The notes under the pieces: model-generated
Seen by the model: only the letters and a program-made list of their open reading frames with translations
Told to the model about the DNA's origin: nothing
Databases searched by the model: none
Part shown: in pieces, positions 18,188-27,520 of the stretch
Numbering within the stretch: position 1 is the stretch's first letter
How the letters are laid out: each line of letters starts with the position of its first letter
From: JAWKJY01 sp041393535
GTDB lineage: Bacteria > Actinomycetota > Thermoleophilia > Gaiellales > Gaiellaceae
DNA length: 64,000 nucleotides
Assembly (NCBI GenBank): GCA_041393535.1
Contig: JAWKJY010000004.1
Span: forward strand, 124,001 to 188,000
Direction of reading: 5' to 3'
Made by a program: the position numbers and the translations under genes

Positions 18188-20035
18188 ATGCTCAAGGTCG
18201 TCCGCTCCCTCGCCGCGCTCGCCGCCCTCGCCGGGACGCTCGCCGTCGCCGGCCCCGCCATCGCCGCGTCCACGGACGCCGGCGCACCGACCAACGTCCG
18301 TGGCTTCCTGCTCCGCTCGAACGACGGGGCCGGGGACACGAACACGTTCGCCCGCACGCCCGCGTTCGCCTGGGACCCGGTTCCGGGCGCCCGGCTCTAC
18401 GAGTTCCAGCTCTCGACCAGCCGGACGTTCGCCGAGAACGCGGTCGTCTGGGAGGACACCGCCCAGGCCCCGGTGATGACCGTCCCCGTGACGCTGCCGT
18501 GGATCACGGGCGCGCGCTACTCCTGGTACGCCCGCGTCCGCGCCTACGTCAACGGCGCCGAGGGCCCGTGGAGCACGCCGTACGGCTTCAACCTGCGCGC
18601 GCCCGGCGCGCCGCGCAGCCTCTCGAGCGGCACGAACACGAAGCCCGGGCTCGTCCGCTGGACGCCCGTCGAGGGCGCGACGGCCTACGAGGTCGTCTTC
18701 CTCTACGACCAGGGCCAGGGCAAGGCCAAGCGGATCCTGACGGCGACCACGTCGGCCGACCTGCGCGAGTACTACACGCTGCACAACGGCCAGGACTGGG
18801 CGAACGTGATCTACTGGCGCGTCCGCGCGGTCCGCGTGCTCCAGGGCAAGCCGAAGAACGACGTCCCGGTCGCCTCCTACGGCCCGTGGAGCGCGCGCAA
18901 CCGGACGGTCGAGCCGCCGATGGCCACCGACCAGATCGTGCTCGGCGGCACCGTCTCCCGCGCGAGGGGCGTCGACGTCGTCTCCAGCACGACGACCGGC
19001 GCGCCCGGCCCCGGCCCGCACGAGCTCGTGCCCGGCTTCTGGTGGAGCGGCATGCTCGGCCCGACCGGCGAGAGCTTCGGCCTCTGCCCGCAGATCGCGT
19101 CGATCTTCGGGATCACGTGCCCGCTCTACCACGTGTACGTCTACTCGGACGCCGACTGCGTGAACCGCGTCCACGTCTCCGACCTCGTCGGCAGCCCGGC
19201 CTACGTGCCGCGCCTGTCGGGGCCGCTCGCGCTCCCGACCGACGCGAAGGAGCTCGGCAAGGCCGCGTTCCTCTGGCTCGCGGACTCCGACGAGGGCGAG
19301 GGCGACGTGTTCGACGCGGGCGACGACCCCGTGACCGCGACCGGCTCCGTGCCGCCGAAGGACGACGCCGCCACGACCACGACCGACCCCGCTGCGGACG
19401 GCTCGACGGACGGCGGCACGACCGACGGCGGGACGACGGACGGCGGCACGACCACCACGGCCGGCGGGAAGACGCTGATCGAGCGCAAGACCGGCCTCTG
19501 GGACGTCGACTGGCCGACCGGACGCTACTACTGGACGGTCGTCCCCGCGGTCCCGCACCTCGTCTCGACCGACGGCGACGCGGCGAGCGCGAAGGTCGAG
19601 TGGCGCGACGTCGTCTTCGGCCAGGACATGTGCGCCGACGGGCGGCTGATGGTCTTCGGCAAGAGCAGCCAGGTCGTCGCGGCCGCCGAGAGCGGCGTCC
19701 CGTACGCGTCCGGCATGTCCGTCGAGGGCACGCTGAAGGCGGCGACTGACAGGCGGCCGCGCTTCTTCGGCAAGGTCGTGGTGGCGTGGAAGCCCACCCC
19801 GGGCGCCCGCCGCTACGAGGTCCAGTGGAGCCGCCGCGACACCCGCTGGCGGACCGTGGGCAAGGTCACGACGCCCGGCACCCAGGCGGTGCTCGAGCTC
19901 GCGGCGGGCCGCTGGTTCTACCGGATCCGCGGCATCGACGCGACGCTCCCGGGCGCCAACGGGCTGACCTGGAGCGACCCGGTCGAGATCCAGATCGAGG
20001 CTCCGAAGTTCACCGTGATCGGGAGGTCGAAGTAG
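18188..20035 (+). CDS. Secreted protein with fibronectin III-like domains
   Basis: 615 residues. Sec signal peptide in about residues 1-27 ending AIAAS. FN3-like segments (PAFAWDPVPGARLYEFQLS, GLVRWTPVEGATAYEVVFL, VVVAWKPTPGARRYEVQWS) recur at about 55, 155 and 535, each with the WxPVxGAxxYE core. Between them is a Cys-containing region (CPQIASIFGITCPLYHVY) and a Thr/Gly/Asp linker with the repeat TDGGT. Likely an extracellular or cell-surface protein. The ATG follows GGGAG. The next gene begins 2 nt after its stop and is also secreted, so they form a pair. Function unknown. Confidence 0.72.
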   Translation: MLKVVRSLAALAALAGTLAVAGPAIAASTDAGAPTNVRGFLLRSNDGAGDTNTFARTPAFAWDPVPGARLYEFQLSTSRTFAENAVVWEDTAQAPVMTVPVTLPWITGARYSWYARVRAYVNGAEGPWSTPYGFNLRAPGAPRSLSSGTNTKPGLVRWTPVEGATAYEVVFLYDQGQGKAKRILTATTSADLREYYTLHNGQDWANVIYWRVRAVRVLQGKPKNDVPVASYGPWSARNRTVEPPMATDQIVLGGTVSRARGVDVVSSTTTGAPGPGPHELVPGFWWSGMLGPTGESFGLCPQIASIFGITCPLYHVYVYSDADCVNRVHVSDLVGSPAYVPRLSGPLALPTDAKELGKAAFLWLADSDEGEGDVFDAGDDPVTATGSVPPKDDAATTTTDPAADGSTDGGTTDGGTTDGGTTTTAGGKTLIERKTGLWDVDWPTGRYYWTVVPAVPHLVSTDGDAASAKVEWRDVVFGQDMCADGRLMVFGKSSQVVAAAESGVPYASGMSVEGTLKAATDRRPRFFGKVVVAWKPTPGARRYEVQWSRRDTRWRTVGKVTTPGTQAVLELAAGRWFYRIRGIDATLPGANGLTWSDPVEIQIEAPKFTVIGRSK

Positions 20036-20037
20036 CC

Positions 20038-21354
20038 GTGAGGACGCTCGCCCGCACCGGCACGGCGCTCGCAGCCGCGGCCGCCGCGCTCACGGTCGCC
20101 CTGCCCGCCGCGCTCGCCGTGCCTCCGGCCGCCCCGGGCACCCCCGACCTCGTGCCCGCGTCCGACTCCGGGCCGAGCCCGCTCGACAACATCACCTCCG
20201 ACGGGACGCCGTCCTTCGTCGTCGACGCGGGCGCGTCGAGCTTCGGCATGACGGTCACGCTGTACCGGACGGAGAAGAACGACGTCAGCACGAAGGCGGC
20301 GGTCGGCACCGGGCTCGTCGCGGCCGACGGCACCGCCCAGGTGACGGCGACCTCGACGGGCGACGGGACGTACGTCTTCACGGCGACGACGAAGAACGGC
20401 ACGAACGAGGAGAGCCCGGTCTCCACGGGCCTCGACGTGCAGATCGACACGACGGCGCCCGTCCTGCTCGCCGCGCCGACGCTCGTCAACTTCGTCGGGG
20501 CTGACCCGACGATGACCTACACGCAGACGCCGACCTTCGCGCTGGCCGGCGAGCCGGGCGCGACGATCGAGATCTACGAGGCGGCGACGCTGCTCGGCAG
20601 CGGCGTCGTCGGCCAGTGGACGAGCAGCTCGGCGGCTAGCTCCGACACCGCGCTGGTCACGCTCTCGACGGCCCTCGCCGACGGCCAGCACACCGTCTAC
20701 GCGGTCCAGGTCGACCTCGCCGGCAACGCCTCCCAGCCCAGCCCGGGGACGACGGTCACGATCGACTCGCAGCCGCCCACCGTCTCGCAGCCCGACCTGC
20801 TCGCGGCCGACGACGACGGCGCGAGCTCGACCGACGACACGACGACGAACCCGCGCCCCCGCTTCGTGGTGACGACCGAGCCGGGCGCACGCACGGTCGT
20901 CTACGAGAACGGCCTCGCCCTCGGCAGCGCGACCGCCGACGCCAGCGGCATCGCCACGGTGCGCGTCTCCGACGTCCAGTGGCTCGATCCGGGCGTCCAC
21001 TGCATCTACGCCGCGGCGCTCGACCCGCTCGGGAACGGCAGCGCGGACTCGACCGAGCTCTGCGTCACGATCCTGCGCGGCGCGGCACCCTTCACGAGCA
21101 ACCTCGGGCTGGAGCTCGACGGGGACGTGCTGAAGACGACGGTCACGTCGAGCCTCGCCGGGAAGCTGCGGCTCGCGGTCGTCCGCTCCGGTCGCACGGT
21201 GGCGAGCCGGACGCTGCGCGTGAAGCCGGGCCGCACGACCGTGCGGCTGGTCCTGCCGGGCTCGCTGCGCAAGGTGCGCCGCGTGCGCGTGGTCGGCTCC
21301 CTGCGCAGCTCGGACGGGCGCCGCACCGTGTTCGCCCGCACGGTTCGTCGGTAG
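20038..21354 (+). CDS. Secreted protein with bacterial Ig-like repeats
   Basis: 438 residues. Sec signal peptide in about residues 1-27 (ending ALAVPPA). Tandem Ig-like domains follow, each introduced by DTTAP or DSQPP-type boundaries and containing TPTFALAGEPGATIEIYE or RPRFVVTTEPGARTVVYENG. The C-terminus is basic (RTTVRLVLPGSLRKVRRVRV). This resembles Big-type domains of surface adhesins. The GTG at 20038 directly follows the upstream stop. Probably works at the cell surface with its neighbour; no enzymatic motif. Confidence 0.7.
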   Translation: MRTLARTGTALAAAAAALTVALPAALAVPPAAPGTPDLVPASDSGPSPLDNITSDGTPSFVVDAGASSFGMTVTLYRTEKNDVSTKAAVGTGLVAADGTAQVTATSTGDGTYVFTATTKNGTNEESPVSTGLDVQIDTTAPVLLAAPTLVNFVGADPTMTYTQTPTFALAGEPGATIEIYEAATLLGSGVVGQWTSSSAASSDTALVTLSTALADGQHTVYAVQVDLAGNASQPSPGTTVTIDSQPPTVSQPDLLAADDDGASSTDDTTTNPRPRFVVTTEPGARTVVYENGLALGSATADASGIATVRVSDVQWLDPGVHCIYAAALDPLGNGSADSTELCVTILRGAAPFTSNLGLELDGDVLKTTVTSSLAGKLRLAVVRSGRTVASRTLRVKPGRTTVRLVLPGSLRKVRRVRVVGSLRSSDGRRTVFARTVRR

Positions 21355-21414
21355 CGCGCCGCAGACCGCGCGGTTCCCCCGTTCCGGCGACTGGTGCCCG
21401 GAACCACCCGGGCC

Positions 21415-21420
21415 TAAGCT
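21415..21420 (+). promoter_or_regulatory. -10 box (TAAGCT) of the sensor kinase gene
   Basis: TANNNT box seven nucleotides before the ATG at 21428. Upstream, GTTCCGG and CCGGAAC (about 21380-21403) can form a hairpin that may end the preceding secreted-protein operon. Confidence 0.4.
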
Positions 21421-21427
21421 GGGTGGG

Positions 21428-24400
21428 ATGACGGTGAGGGCGTTCCAGGACGAGCCGGAGCGCGAGCTGACGGCCGACCCCGTCGACGAGCCCCCGTGCC
21501 ACGACGAGATCGACCCCCTGCTCCGAGTCGCAGCGCAGTTCGCGGCGACGACGACGGGGGCGCAGGCCGCGTGCGTGTACCTGCGCGAGCGCGAGTGCGA
21601 CGACCTCGTCCGCCTTCTCCCGGACGGCGACGAGACGTCCGCGCCGAGCCGGATCGAGGCCGTGACGTGGAAGGGCTGGTGGTCCGGGCCGGACGTCGCC
21701 CCGGTTCGGCTCGACGCCGACGACTGCCGGCTGCCCGCCGCCCTGCGCGAGGACTGCTGCGTCGTCTTCGTCCCGCTCCGCGGGGTCGATGGCGAGGTCG
21801 TCGGCGGGCTCGGGCTCGTCGACGCGGGACCGCGTGGGCTCGGCTCGATCGAGCCGGCACGTCTCGCCGCGAGCGGCGTGCTGGTCGAGCAGACGCTCGA
21901 GCGAGCGCAGCTCCTCGCGTCCGTCGAGCGCCTGGCGGCCCTCCAGTCGGTCGTGGCGTCGCTCGGCCAGCACGAGGTCGAGCCGGGGCGCCTCGACGAC
22001 TTCCTCCATCTCGCGGCCGAGCGGGTGCGCGTGACGCTCGACGTCGACTGGGTCGCGGTCGTCGACCTCGAGCGCCAGCGGCCGGCGATCCGAGCGGCGG
22101 CGGGACTGGTCGACCGGCAGGAGCTCGGGCTCGACCTCGAGGAGGCGCGGCAGACCGGCATCCGCCCATGCCTGCTCGCGTCGATCGAAGCGCCTGACGG
22201 ACCCTTCGGCGCGCTCGCGGTCTCCCAGCGGGTCCGCGAGCTCGAGCGCGAGGAGCGACTTCTGGTCGAGGGGATCGCACGCACCATGGCGGCGGTCATC
22301 GAGCGCGAACGCGCGGGACGGCTCGCCGCCGGGCAGGCTGCGACGCTCGAGGCGATTGCACGTGGCGCACCGCTCGACGTCGTGCTCGACCTCGTCTGCC
22401 TGCTCGTCGAGGCGCAGTCGGACGGTCTCTCGGCCTCGGTGATGCTGCCCGATCGGCCGCAGGATCCGGGCTCGCTCGTCGTCGGGGCCGGCCCCTCGCT
22501 CGCGCCGGACTACGTGGCCGCACTCTCGGACGGCGTCCCCATCGGCGAGGGTCACGGAGTCTGCGGCACGGCCGCGGCCCGTCGGGAGTCCGTCGTCGTC
22601 GACGACGTCGCCGCGAGCCCGCTGTGCATCGACTACAGCGAGCTGTTCGATCGGTTCGGCCTCCGCGCCTGCTGGTCGACCCCGGTCGAGGACTCGGCGG
22701 GTGGGCTCCTGGCCACCTTCGCCCTCTACTACGACGACTCTCGAGCCCCGAGCTCGCGCGAGCGGCGCCTGATCGAGCTCGCGACGAGCCTCGTGCGCGT
22801 GGCGCTCGAGCGCGACCGGGCCGCCGCCCGCCTCGCCGACACGACGCGCACGCTCGAGGCGATCGTCGACAACGCGCCGCTCGCGTTCGTCGGCCTCGAC
22901 GTCGACGGGCACGTCACCACCTGGAGCCGGGCCGCCGAGGAGCTGTTCGGCTGGCCGGCCGAGGACGTGCTCGGGGGGCCGCTTCCCACCGTCCTCGAGC
23001 AGGATCGCCAGCGTGTCCGCGACGAGCACCGCCGGGCGCTCGCCGGCGAGGACATGCCGATGCTCGAGCAGCAGCGGCGGCGTCGCGACGGCAGCGTGAT
23101 CGACGTCGCGATCGCCCGGGCGCCCCTGTACGACGGCGAGGGCGCTCCACGCGGCCTCCTCGGGATCTTCTCGGACATCACTGCGCGTCGCGCCGCCGAG
23201 CAGGCGCTGCGAGAGAGCGAGGAGCGCTTCCGCGGCCTCGTCGAGCTGATGCCCGACCTGGTCGGGATCCACGAGGACGGGATCATCCGGTACGTGAACG
23301 AGGCCGGGCAACGGCTGCTCGGCGCCGCCGGGCCCGGCGATCTCCTCGGGAAGTCGCTCCCCGACGAGATCGTCGCGCCGGAGCTGCGAGGGGTCGCACG
23401 CGACCGCCTCCGGCTGCTCGCCGAGACCGGCGCAGCGCTGCCGCTGATGGAGCAGCGTTGGCTGCGGCTCGACGGAACGGAGGTGCTCGTCGAGACGACG
23501 TCGCTGCCGACGACCCATGACGGGCGGCCGGCCGTCCAGGTGGTGGCGCGGGACGTCACCGCCCGCAGGCGAGCCGAGCAGGAGCTTGCAGCAGTCGGGC
23601 GGCGGCTCCAGGCCGTCATCGCGGCCTCGCCGATCGCGATCAGCTCCCACGACCTGCAGGGCAGGGTGACGCTCTGGAGCCCCGCCGCCGAACGGATCCT
23701 CGGTTGGAGCGCCGAGGAGGTCACCGGCCACCGCATGCCGCACCTCGCCGAGGAGGAGCACGCGCGCTTCGCCGCGCTCCGCGAGCGGGTCATCCGGACC
23801 GGCGAGGCCGTCCGCTACGAGGCGACGCGCCGGCGCCGCGACGGATCGGAGGTCGTGCTCTCCGTCTTCGCGAGCCCGCTGTACGACGACACCGGCGAGC
23901 CGCTCGGCACGATCGGCCTGTTCGACGACATCACCGAGCGGCGCCGCGCGGAGGCCGAGCACGCCGAGTTCGAGGCGCGCGTGCAGCACGCGCAGAAGCT
24001 CGAGAGCCTCGGCGTCCTCGCCGGCGGGATCGCGCACGACTTCAACAACCTCCTGGTCGGGATCCTCGGGAACCTCGGGCTCGCCCTCGCGGAGCTCGAC
24101 CCGGACGCGCCGGCGCGGCCGCAGGTCGAGAGGGCCGAGCGCGCGGCGGCCCGGGCCGGCGAGCTGACCCACCAGATGCTCGCCTACGCCGGCCGCGCGA
24201 GCCTCGAGCGGACGCCGGTGGACGTCTCCCGCCTCGTGCGCGAGCTCGGCGGGCTGGTCGAGGTGTCCGTCCTGGGCCAGGCGCCCGTCCGCTACGCGCT
24301 GGCGGAGGGCCTGCCGGCCGTCGAGGGCGACCCCGCGCAACTCCAGCAGGTCGTGCTGAACCTGCTGACGAACGCGGCAGACGCGGTCGCAGCCGTCCCC

Positions 24401-24931
24401 GACCGCGCGGGCGAGATCCGCGTCGAGACGCGCCTCCTGGCGCACGGGATGCCGCCTGGCGAGGAGGGTCTGGTCGGCGCGCCTCCGGGCCCCGGCCCGT
24501 GCGTGCTCGTCGAGGTCTCGGACACCGGCGCCGGCATGGACGCCGAGACCCGCGCCCGGATCTTCGAGCCGTTCTTCACCACGAAGTTCACCGGCCGCGG
24601 CCTCGGGCTCGCGGCCGTGCTCGAGATCGTCCGCGGGCACGGCGGCGCGATCGCGCTGCGCAGCGCGCCCGGCGCCGGCACGACCTTCCGCGTCTTCCTG
24701 CCCGCCTCGCCGACCGGGGCGGGGAGCCCGCGGTCGATGCGGCCGCCCGGGCCGTCGAGCCCGGCTCCGGCTCGATCCTCGTCGTCGACGACGAGCCGGA
24801 CGTGCTCGAGGTGGCCAGCCTCGCCCTCGGCCGCGCGGGCTACGAGGTCGTCACCGCCACGAGCGGGCGCGAGGCGCTCGAGCTCTACGCCGGCCGAGAC
24901 GAGCCGTTCTCGCTCGTCCTGCTCGACCTGA
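21428..24931 (+). CDS. GAF/PAS sensor histidine kinase, hybrid type
   Basis: Large cytoplasmic sensor. Two GAF-like regions (about residues 25-290 and 300-470) precede three PAS domains (about 475-590, 595-715, 720-845; each starts with a VxAIxxxAPxA-type segment). The HisKA box LGVLAGGIAHDFNNLLVGIL is near residue 870 and the ATPase motifs LLTNAADAV, DTGAGM and GRGLGLAAVLEI follow. No membrane helices. After FLPASPTGAG (about 24720) the frame turns Ser/Arg-rich and stops at 24931, while a complete receiver domain continues in the -1 frame. One base is probably missing in the G-rich stretch at 24715-24725, so the true product is a hybrid kinase with a C-terminal receiver. Confidence 0.87.
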   Translation: MTVRAFQDEPERELTADPVDEPPCHDEIDPLLRVAAQFAATTTGAQAACVYLRERECDDLVRLLPDGDETSAPSRIEAVTWKGWWSGPDVAPVRLDADDCRLPAALREDCCVVFVPLRGVDGEVVGGLGLVDAGPRGLGSIEPARLAASGVLVEQTLERAQLLASVERLAALQSVVASLGQHEVEPGRLDDFLHLAAERVRVTLDVDWVAVVDLERQRPAIRAAAGLVDRQELGLDLEEARQTGIRPCLLASIEAPDGPFGALAVSQRVRELEREERLLVEGIARTMAAVIERERAGRLAAGQAATLEAIARGAPLDVVLDLVCLLVEAQSDGLSASVMLPDRPQDPGSLVVGAGPSLAPDYVAALSDGVPIGEGHGVCGTAAARRESVVVDDVAASPLCIDYSELFDRFGLRACWSTPVEDSAGGLLATFALYYDDSRAPSSRERRLIELATSLVRVALERDRAAARLADTTRTLEAIVDNAPLAFVGLDVDGHVTTWSRAAEELFGWPAEDVLGGPLPTVLEQDRQRVRDEHRRALAGEDMPMLEQQRRRRDGSVIDVAIARAPLYDGEGAPRGLLGIFSDITARRAAEQALRESEERFRGLVELMPDLVGIHEDGIIRYVNEAGQRLLGAAGPGDLLGKSLPDEIVAPELRGVARDRLRLLAETGAALPLMEQRWLRLDGTEVLVETTSLPTTHDGRPAVQVVARDVTARRRAEQELAAVGRRLQAVIAASPIAISSHDLQGRVTLWSPAAERILGWSAEEVTGHRMPHLAEEEHARFAALRERVIRTGEAVRYEATRRRRDGSEVVLSVFASPLYDDTGEPLGTIGLFDDITERRRAEAEHAEFEARVQHAQKLESLGVLAGGIAHDFNNLLVGILGNLGLALAELDPDAPARPQVERAERAAARAGELTHQMLAYAGRASLERTPVDVSRLVRELGGLVEVSVLGQAPVRYALAEGLPAVEGDPAQLQQVVLNLLTNAADAVAAVPDRAGEIRVETRLLAHGMPPGEEGLVGAPPGPGPCVLVEVSDTGAGMDAETRARIFEPFFTTKFTGRGLGLAAVLEIVRGHGGAIALRSAPGAGTTFRVFLPASPTGAGSPRSMRPPGPSSPAPARSSSSTTSRTCSRWPASPSAARATRSSPPRAGARRSSSTPAETSRSRSSCST

Positions 24932-25140
24932 CGATGCCCGGGATGCGCGGCGACGAGACGCTCGAGGCGCTGCGCGAGCTCGACGCGGACGTGCGCGTGC
25001 TCCTGACGAGCGGGTTCAGCGAGGAGGACACGCGCGCCAGGGTCGACCTGGACGCGATCGCCGGCTTCATCCAGAAGCCGTACCGCCCGGCCGCGCTCGC
25101 GCGCCGGGTGGCCGAGGCCATCGCCGGCCCGGCGGGCGGC
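24724..25140 (+). pseudogene. Receiver domain of the hybrid kinase, out of frame
   Basis: Translated from 24724 in the -1 frame relative to the kinase, a linker is followed by ILVVDDEPDVLEVASLALG, the phospho-acceptor Asp in LVLLDLTMPG, Thr/Ser in VLLTSGF and Lys in FIQKPYRP, that is, a complete receiver. It has no start of its own and no stop at its natural end near 25140; the open frame runs on through the antisense of opcA. Best read as the C-terminus of the preceding kinase, separated by a one-base loss. Confidence 0.7.
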
Positions 25141-26015
25141 GCCCTCGAGGGCCCGTGCAGGCCGAGGACGGCCTGCTCGTACACGGGGTCGTGCGTGAAG
25201 ATCTCGAGCTGGTGCGAGAGGAGCTCGCTCGACGTCAGCGGCTCGGGCCGCAGCGGCCGGGCCGGCACGCCGTCCACCTCGACCGCGGCGAGCGACTCGG
25301 CGGGCAGGTGCTCGAGCGCGATCGGGCGCCCGAGGCGCGTCCGCAGCCAGCCCGCGAGCAGGGCGGCCTCGGCGCGCGGGCCCGTGACCCGGAGCCGCTC
25401 GACCTCCCGGATGCCGGGCCAGAGCGCGGCGAGCGCCTCGCGCCACGCCTCCGTCCGGGCCCAGGCGATGTCCGAGACGGCGATCCGATCGAACAGCGCC
25501 GGCAGGTCGCGCAGGCCGCCCTCGACGTCGCGCCACTCGCCGGAGTCGACGATCAGCCGGGTCGCGATCGCGACGAGCTGCTCGAGCGGCGGCGTCCCCG
25601 TCGGCAGCGCCCCGCGCCAGCGCAGGAACACCGGCAGGTCGGAGCGCAGGAGCGGCAGGACGACGCTCGCCGGCACGGAGGCCTTGCGGCCGTTCAGCCA
25701 GATCGAGATCACCTCGGAGGACACCTGCCGGCCACGGCTGCCGAAGCTCCGCGCCTCGACCTCGGCCTCGAAGGCGTCGTCCGCGGCGAGCGGCTCCGGG
25801 AACAGCAGGATCGTGCGGGACGGGTGCTGCTCCTCGAGCCCGGCGAGCGTCTGCAGCGCCGCCGAGCGCCAGTCCGTCGGGACCCAGGCGATGTGCGTCA
25901 TCACCGACGTCCGCGCGACATGGGTCTGGCCCGGCGCGCCGGCGGCCTCGCGCAGGCGCAGCAGCTCCTGCTGGATCTCGCGGACGGAGCGGAGGCGGGT
26001 CAGTGCCGGCGCCAC
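24885..26015 (-). CDS. opcA: Glucose-6-phosphate dehydrogenase assembly protein OpcA
   Basis: OpcA is an actinobacterial and cyanobacterial partner that activates Zwf. The recognisable protein spans 26015 to about 25150: IQQELLRLREAAG, then TSVMTHIAWVPTD, SSEVISIWLNGRKASVPASV, LRSDLPVFLRWRG and GRPIALEHLPAESLAAVEVD, ending DPVYEQAVLGLHG. Beyond that no stop occurs and the frame continues antisense to the receiver domain until 24885, so the last ~88 codons are probably not native. The GTG start at 26015 overlaps zwf by 16 nt. Confidence 0.85.
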   Translation of the reverse strand: MAPALTRLRSVREIQQELLRLREAAGAPGQTHVARTSVMTHIAWVPTDWRSAALQTLAGLEEQHPSRTILLFPEPLAADDAFEAEVEARSFGSRGRQVSSEVISIWLNGRKASVPASVVLPLLRSDLPVFLRWRGALPTGTPPLEQLVAIATRLIVDSGEWRDVEGGLRDLPALFDRIAVSDIAWARTEAWREALAALWPGIREVERLRVTGPRAEAALLAGWLRTRLGRPIALEHLPAESLAAVEVDGVPARPLRPEPLTSSELLSHQLEIFTHDPVYEQAVLGLHGPSRAPPAGPAMASATRRASAAGRYGFWMKPAIASRSTLARVSSSLNPLVRSTRTSASSSRSASSVSSPRIPGIVRSSRTSENGSSRPA

Positions 26016-27520
26016 GATCGACCGTCCCGGTGGAGCAGCTCGTCGGAGGCCGCCGGGCCCCACGTGCCGGCCGCGTAGTTCGGGAACGCGACGCGGTCGC
26101 GGGCCCAGGGCGCGCGCATCGCGTCGACGAGCGCCCACTGCTCCTCGACCTCGTCGGCGCGGGTGAAGAGGATCGCGTCGCCGAGCATGCAGTCGAGGAT
26201 CAGGCGCTCGTACGCCTCGGGCAGCCCGGTGCGGAAGGCGCCCCCGTAGAGGAAGTCCATGTGCACCGTGCGGATCGTCACGCCGTGCCCGGGCACCTTC
26301 GCGTTGAACGTGAGGGAGACGCCCTCGTCCGGCTGGATGTGGATCAGGAGGACGTTCGGCCGCATGTCGTCCGCGTGGTCGAGCTCGAACGGCGGGTGTG
26401 GCGCGCGCTTGAACTGGATCGCGATCGTCGTCTCCCGCCGCGCGAGCCGCTTGCCGCAGCGCACGTAGAACGGCGTGTCGGCCCAGCGCCAGTTGTCGAC
26501 GTAGAGCTTCGCGGCGAAGAACGTCTCCGTCATCGAGTCCGCGGCGACGCCGGCCTCGTCCCGGTAGCCGGGGACCTCGTCGCCCTCGACGAAGCCGATC
26601 CCGTACTGGCCGCGGACGATGTGCTTCGGGCCCGGCGTGTGGAGCGCCTTCAGCACCTTGACCTTCTCGTTGCGCACGGAGTCCGCGGTGAAGTCGGTCG
26701 GCGGCTCCATCGCGGTCAGCGCGAGCAGCTGCAGGAGGTGGTTCTGGAAGATGTCCCGCGTCGCGCCGGCCTGCTCGTAGAAGCCCGCCCGCCCCTCGAT
26801 CCCGATCGACTCGCCCGCGGTGATCTGGACGTGGTCGATGAACTGGCGGTTCCAGATCGGCTCGAAGATGCCGTTCGCGAAGCGGAGCACGGCGAGGTTC
26901 TGGACCGTCTCCTTGCCGAGGTAGTGGTCGATGCGGAAGATCTCGCGCTCGGCGAAGTGCGCCTGGACGAGCTCGTTCAGGCAGCGCGCGGAGGCCAGGT
27001 CGGAGCCGAACGGCTTCTCGACGATCAGGCGACGCCAGCCGCCGGTCGGCGCCCAGCCGCCGAGGTGCGCGACGGTCGGCTCGATCGCGTTCGGCGGCAC
27101 GGCGAGGTAGAAGACCCGGTTGCCCTTCGTGCCGCGCGCGCGGTCGAGCTCGGCGAGCTTCGCCTCGACGCGCCGCATGCCCTCGTCGTCGTCGAGCTCC
27201 GTGCGGACGTAGGCCATCCCCTCGACGAGCTGGTTCCAGACGTCGTCCTTCAGCGGGTCGCGCGCGTGCTCGGCGACGCCGGCGCGCATCCGCTCGCGGA
27301 ACTCCTCGTCGCTGATCTCCTGGCGCGCGACCCCGACGATCGCGAACTCGCGCGGCAGCAGCCGGTGGTAGGCCAGCTCGTACAGCGCCGGCAGCAGCTT
27401 GCGCTTCGTCAGGTCGCCCGAGGCGCCGAAGATCGTGATCGTGCACGGCTCGGGGATCCGCCGGGCGCTCAGGCCCTCCAGCAGCGGGTTCCCCTGGACG
27501 CTCTCGAGGACGTCGCTCAT
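26000..27520 (-). CDS. zwf: Glucose-6-phosphate 1-dehydrogenase
   Basis: 506 residues. NADP-binding GASGDLTKRKLLPALYEL near residue 33, the EKPFG segment, and the substrate/catalytic signature RIDHYLGKETVQNLAVLRF near residue 190-210. First oxidative step of the pentose phosphate pathway. ATG at 27520 overlaps the gnd stop (ATGA). Gene order tkt-tal-gnd-zwf-opcA indicates one operon covering both branches of the pathway. Confidence 0.95.
   Translation of the reverse strand: MSDVLESVQGNPLLEGLSARRIPEPCTITIFGASGDLTKRKLLPALYELAYHRLLPREFAIVGVARQEISDEEFRERMRAGVAEHARDPLKDDVWNQLVEGMAYVRTELDDDEGMRRVEAKLAELDRARGTKGNRVFYLAVPPNAIEPTVAHLGGWAPTGGWRRLIVEKPFGSDLASARCLNELVQAHFAEREIFRIDHYLGKETVQNLAVLRFANGIFEPIWNRQFIDHVQITAGESIGIEGRAGFYEQAGATRDIFQNHLLQLLALTAMEPPTDFTADSVRNEKVKVLKALHTPGPKHIVRGQYGIGFVEGDEVPGYRDEAGVAADSMTETFFAAKLYVDNWRWADTPFYVRCGKRLARRETTIAIQFKRAPHPPFELDHADDMRPNVLLIHIQPDEGVSLTFNAKVPGHGVTIRTVHMDFLYGGAFRTGLPEAYERLILDCMLGDAILFTRADEVEEQWALVDAMRAPWARDRVAFPNYAAGTWGPAASDELLHRDGRSWRRH

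Noticed and set aside
21143..24640. 1165-codon minus-strand open frame opposite the sensor kinase
   Set aside because: Composition is a mirrored shadow of GAF/PAS coding sequence; no domain is recognised on the minus strand.
24715..24725. Programmed -1 frameshift between kinase and receiver
   Set aside because: There is no classical slippery heptamer, and the same kind of one-base loss recurs in other genes, so error or mutation is more likely.
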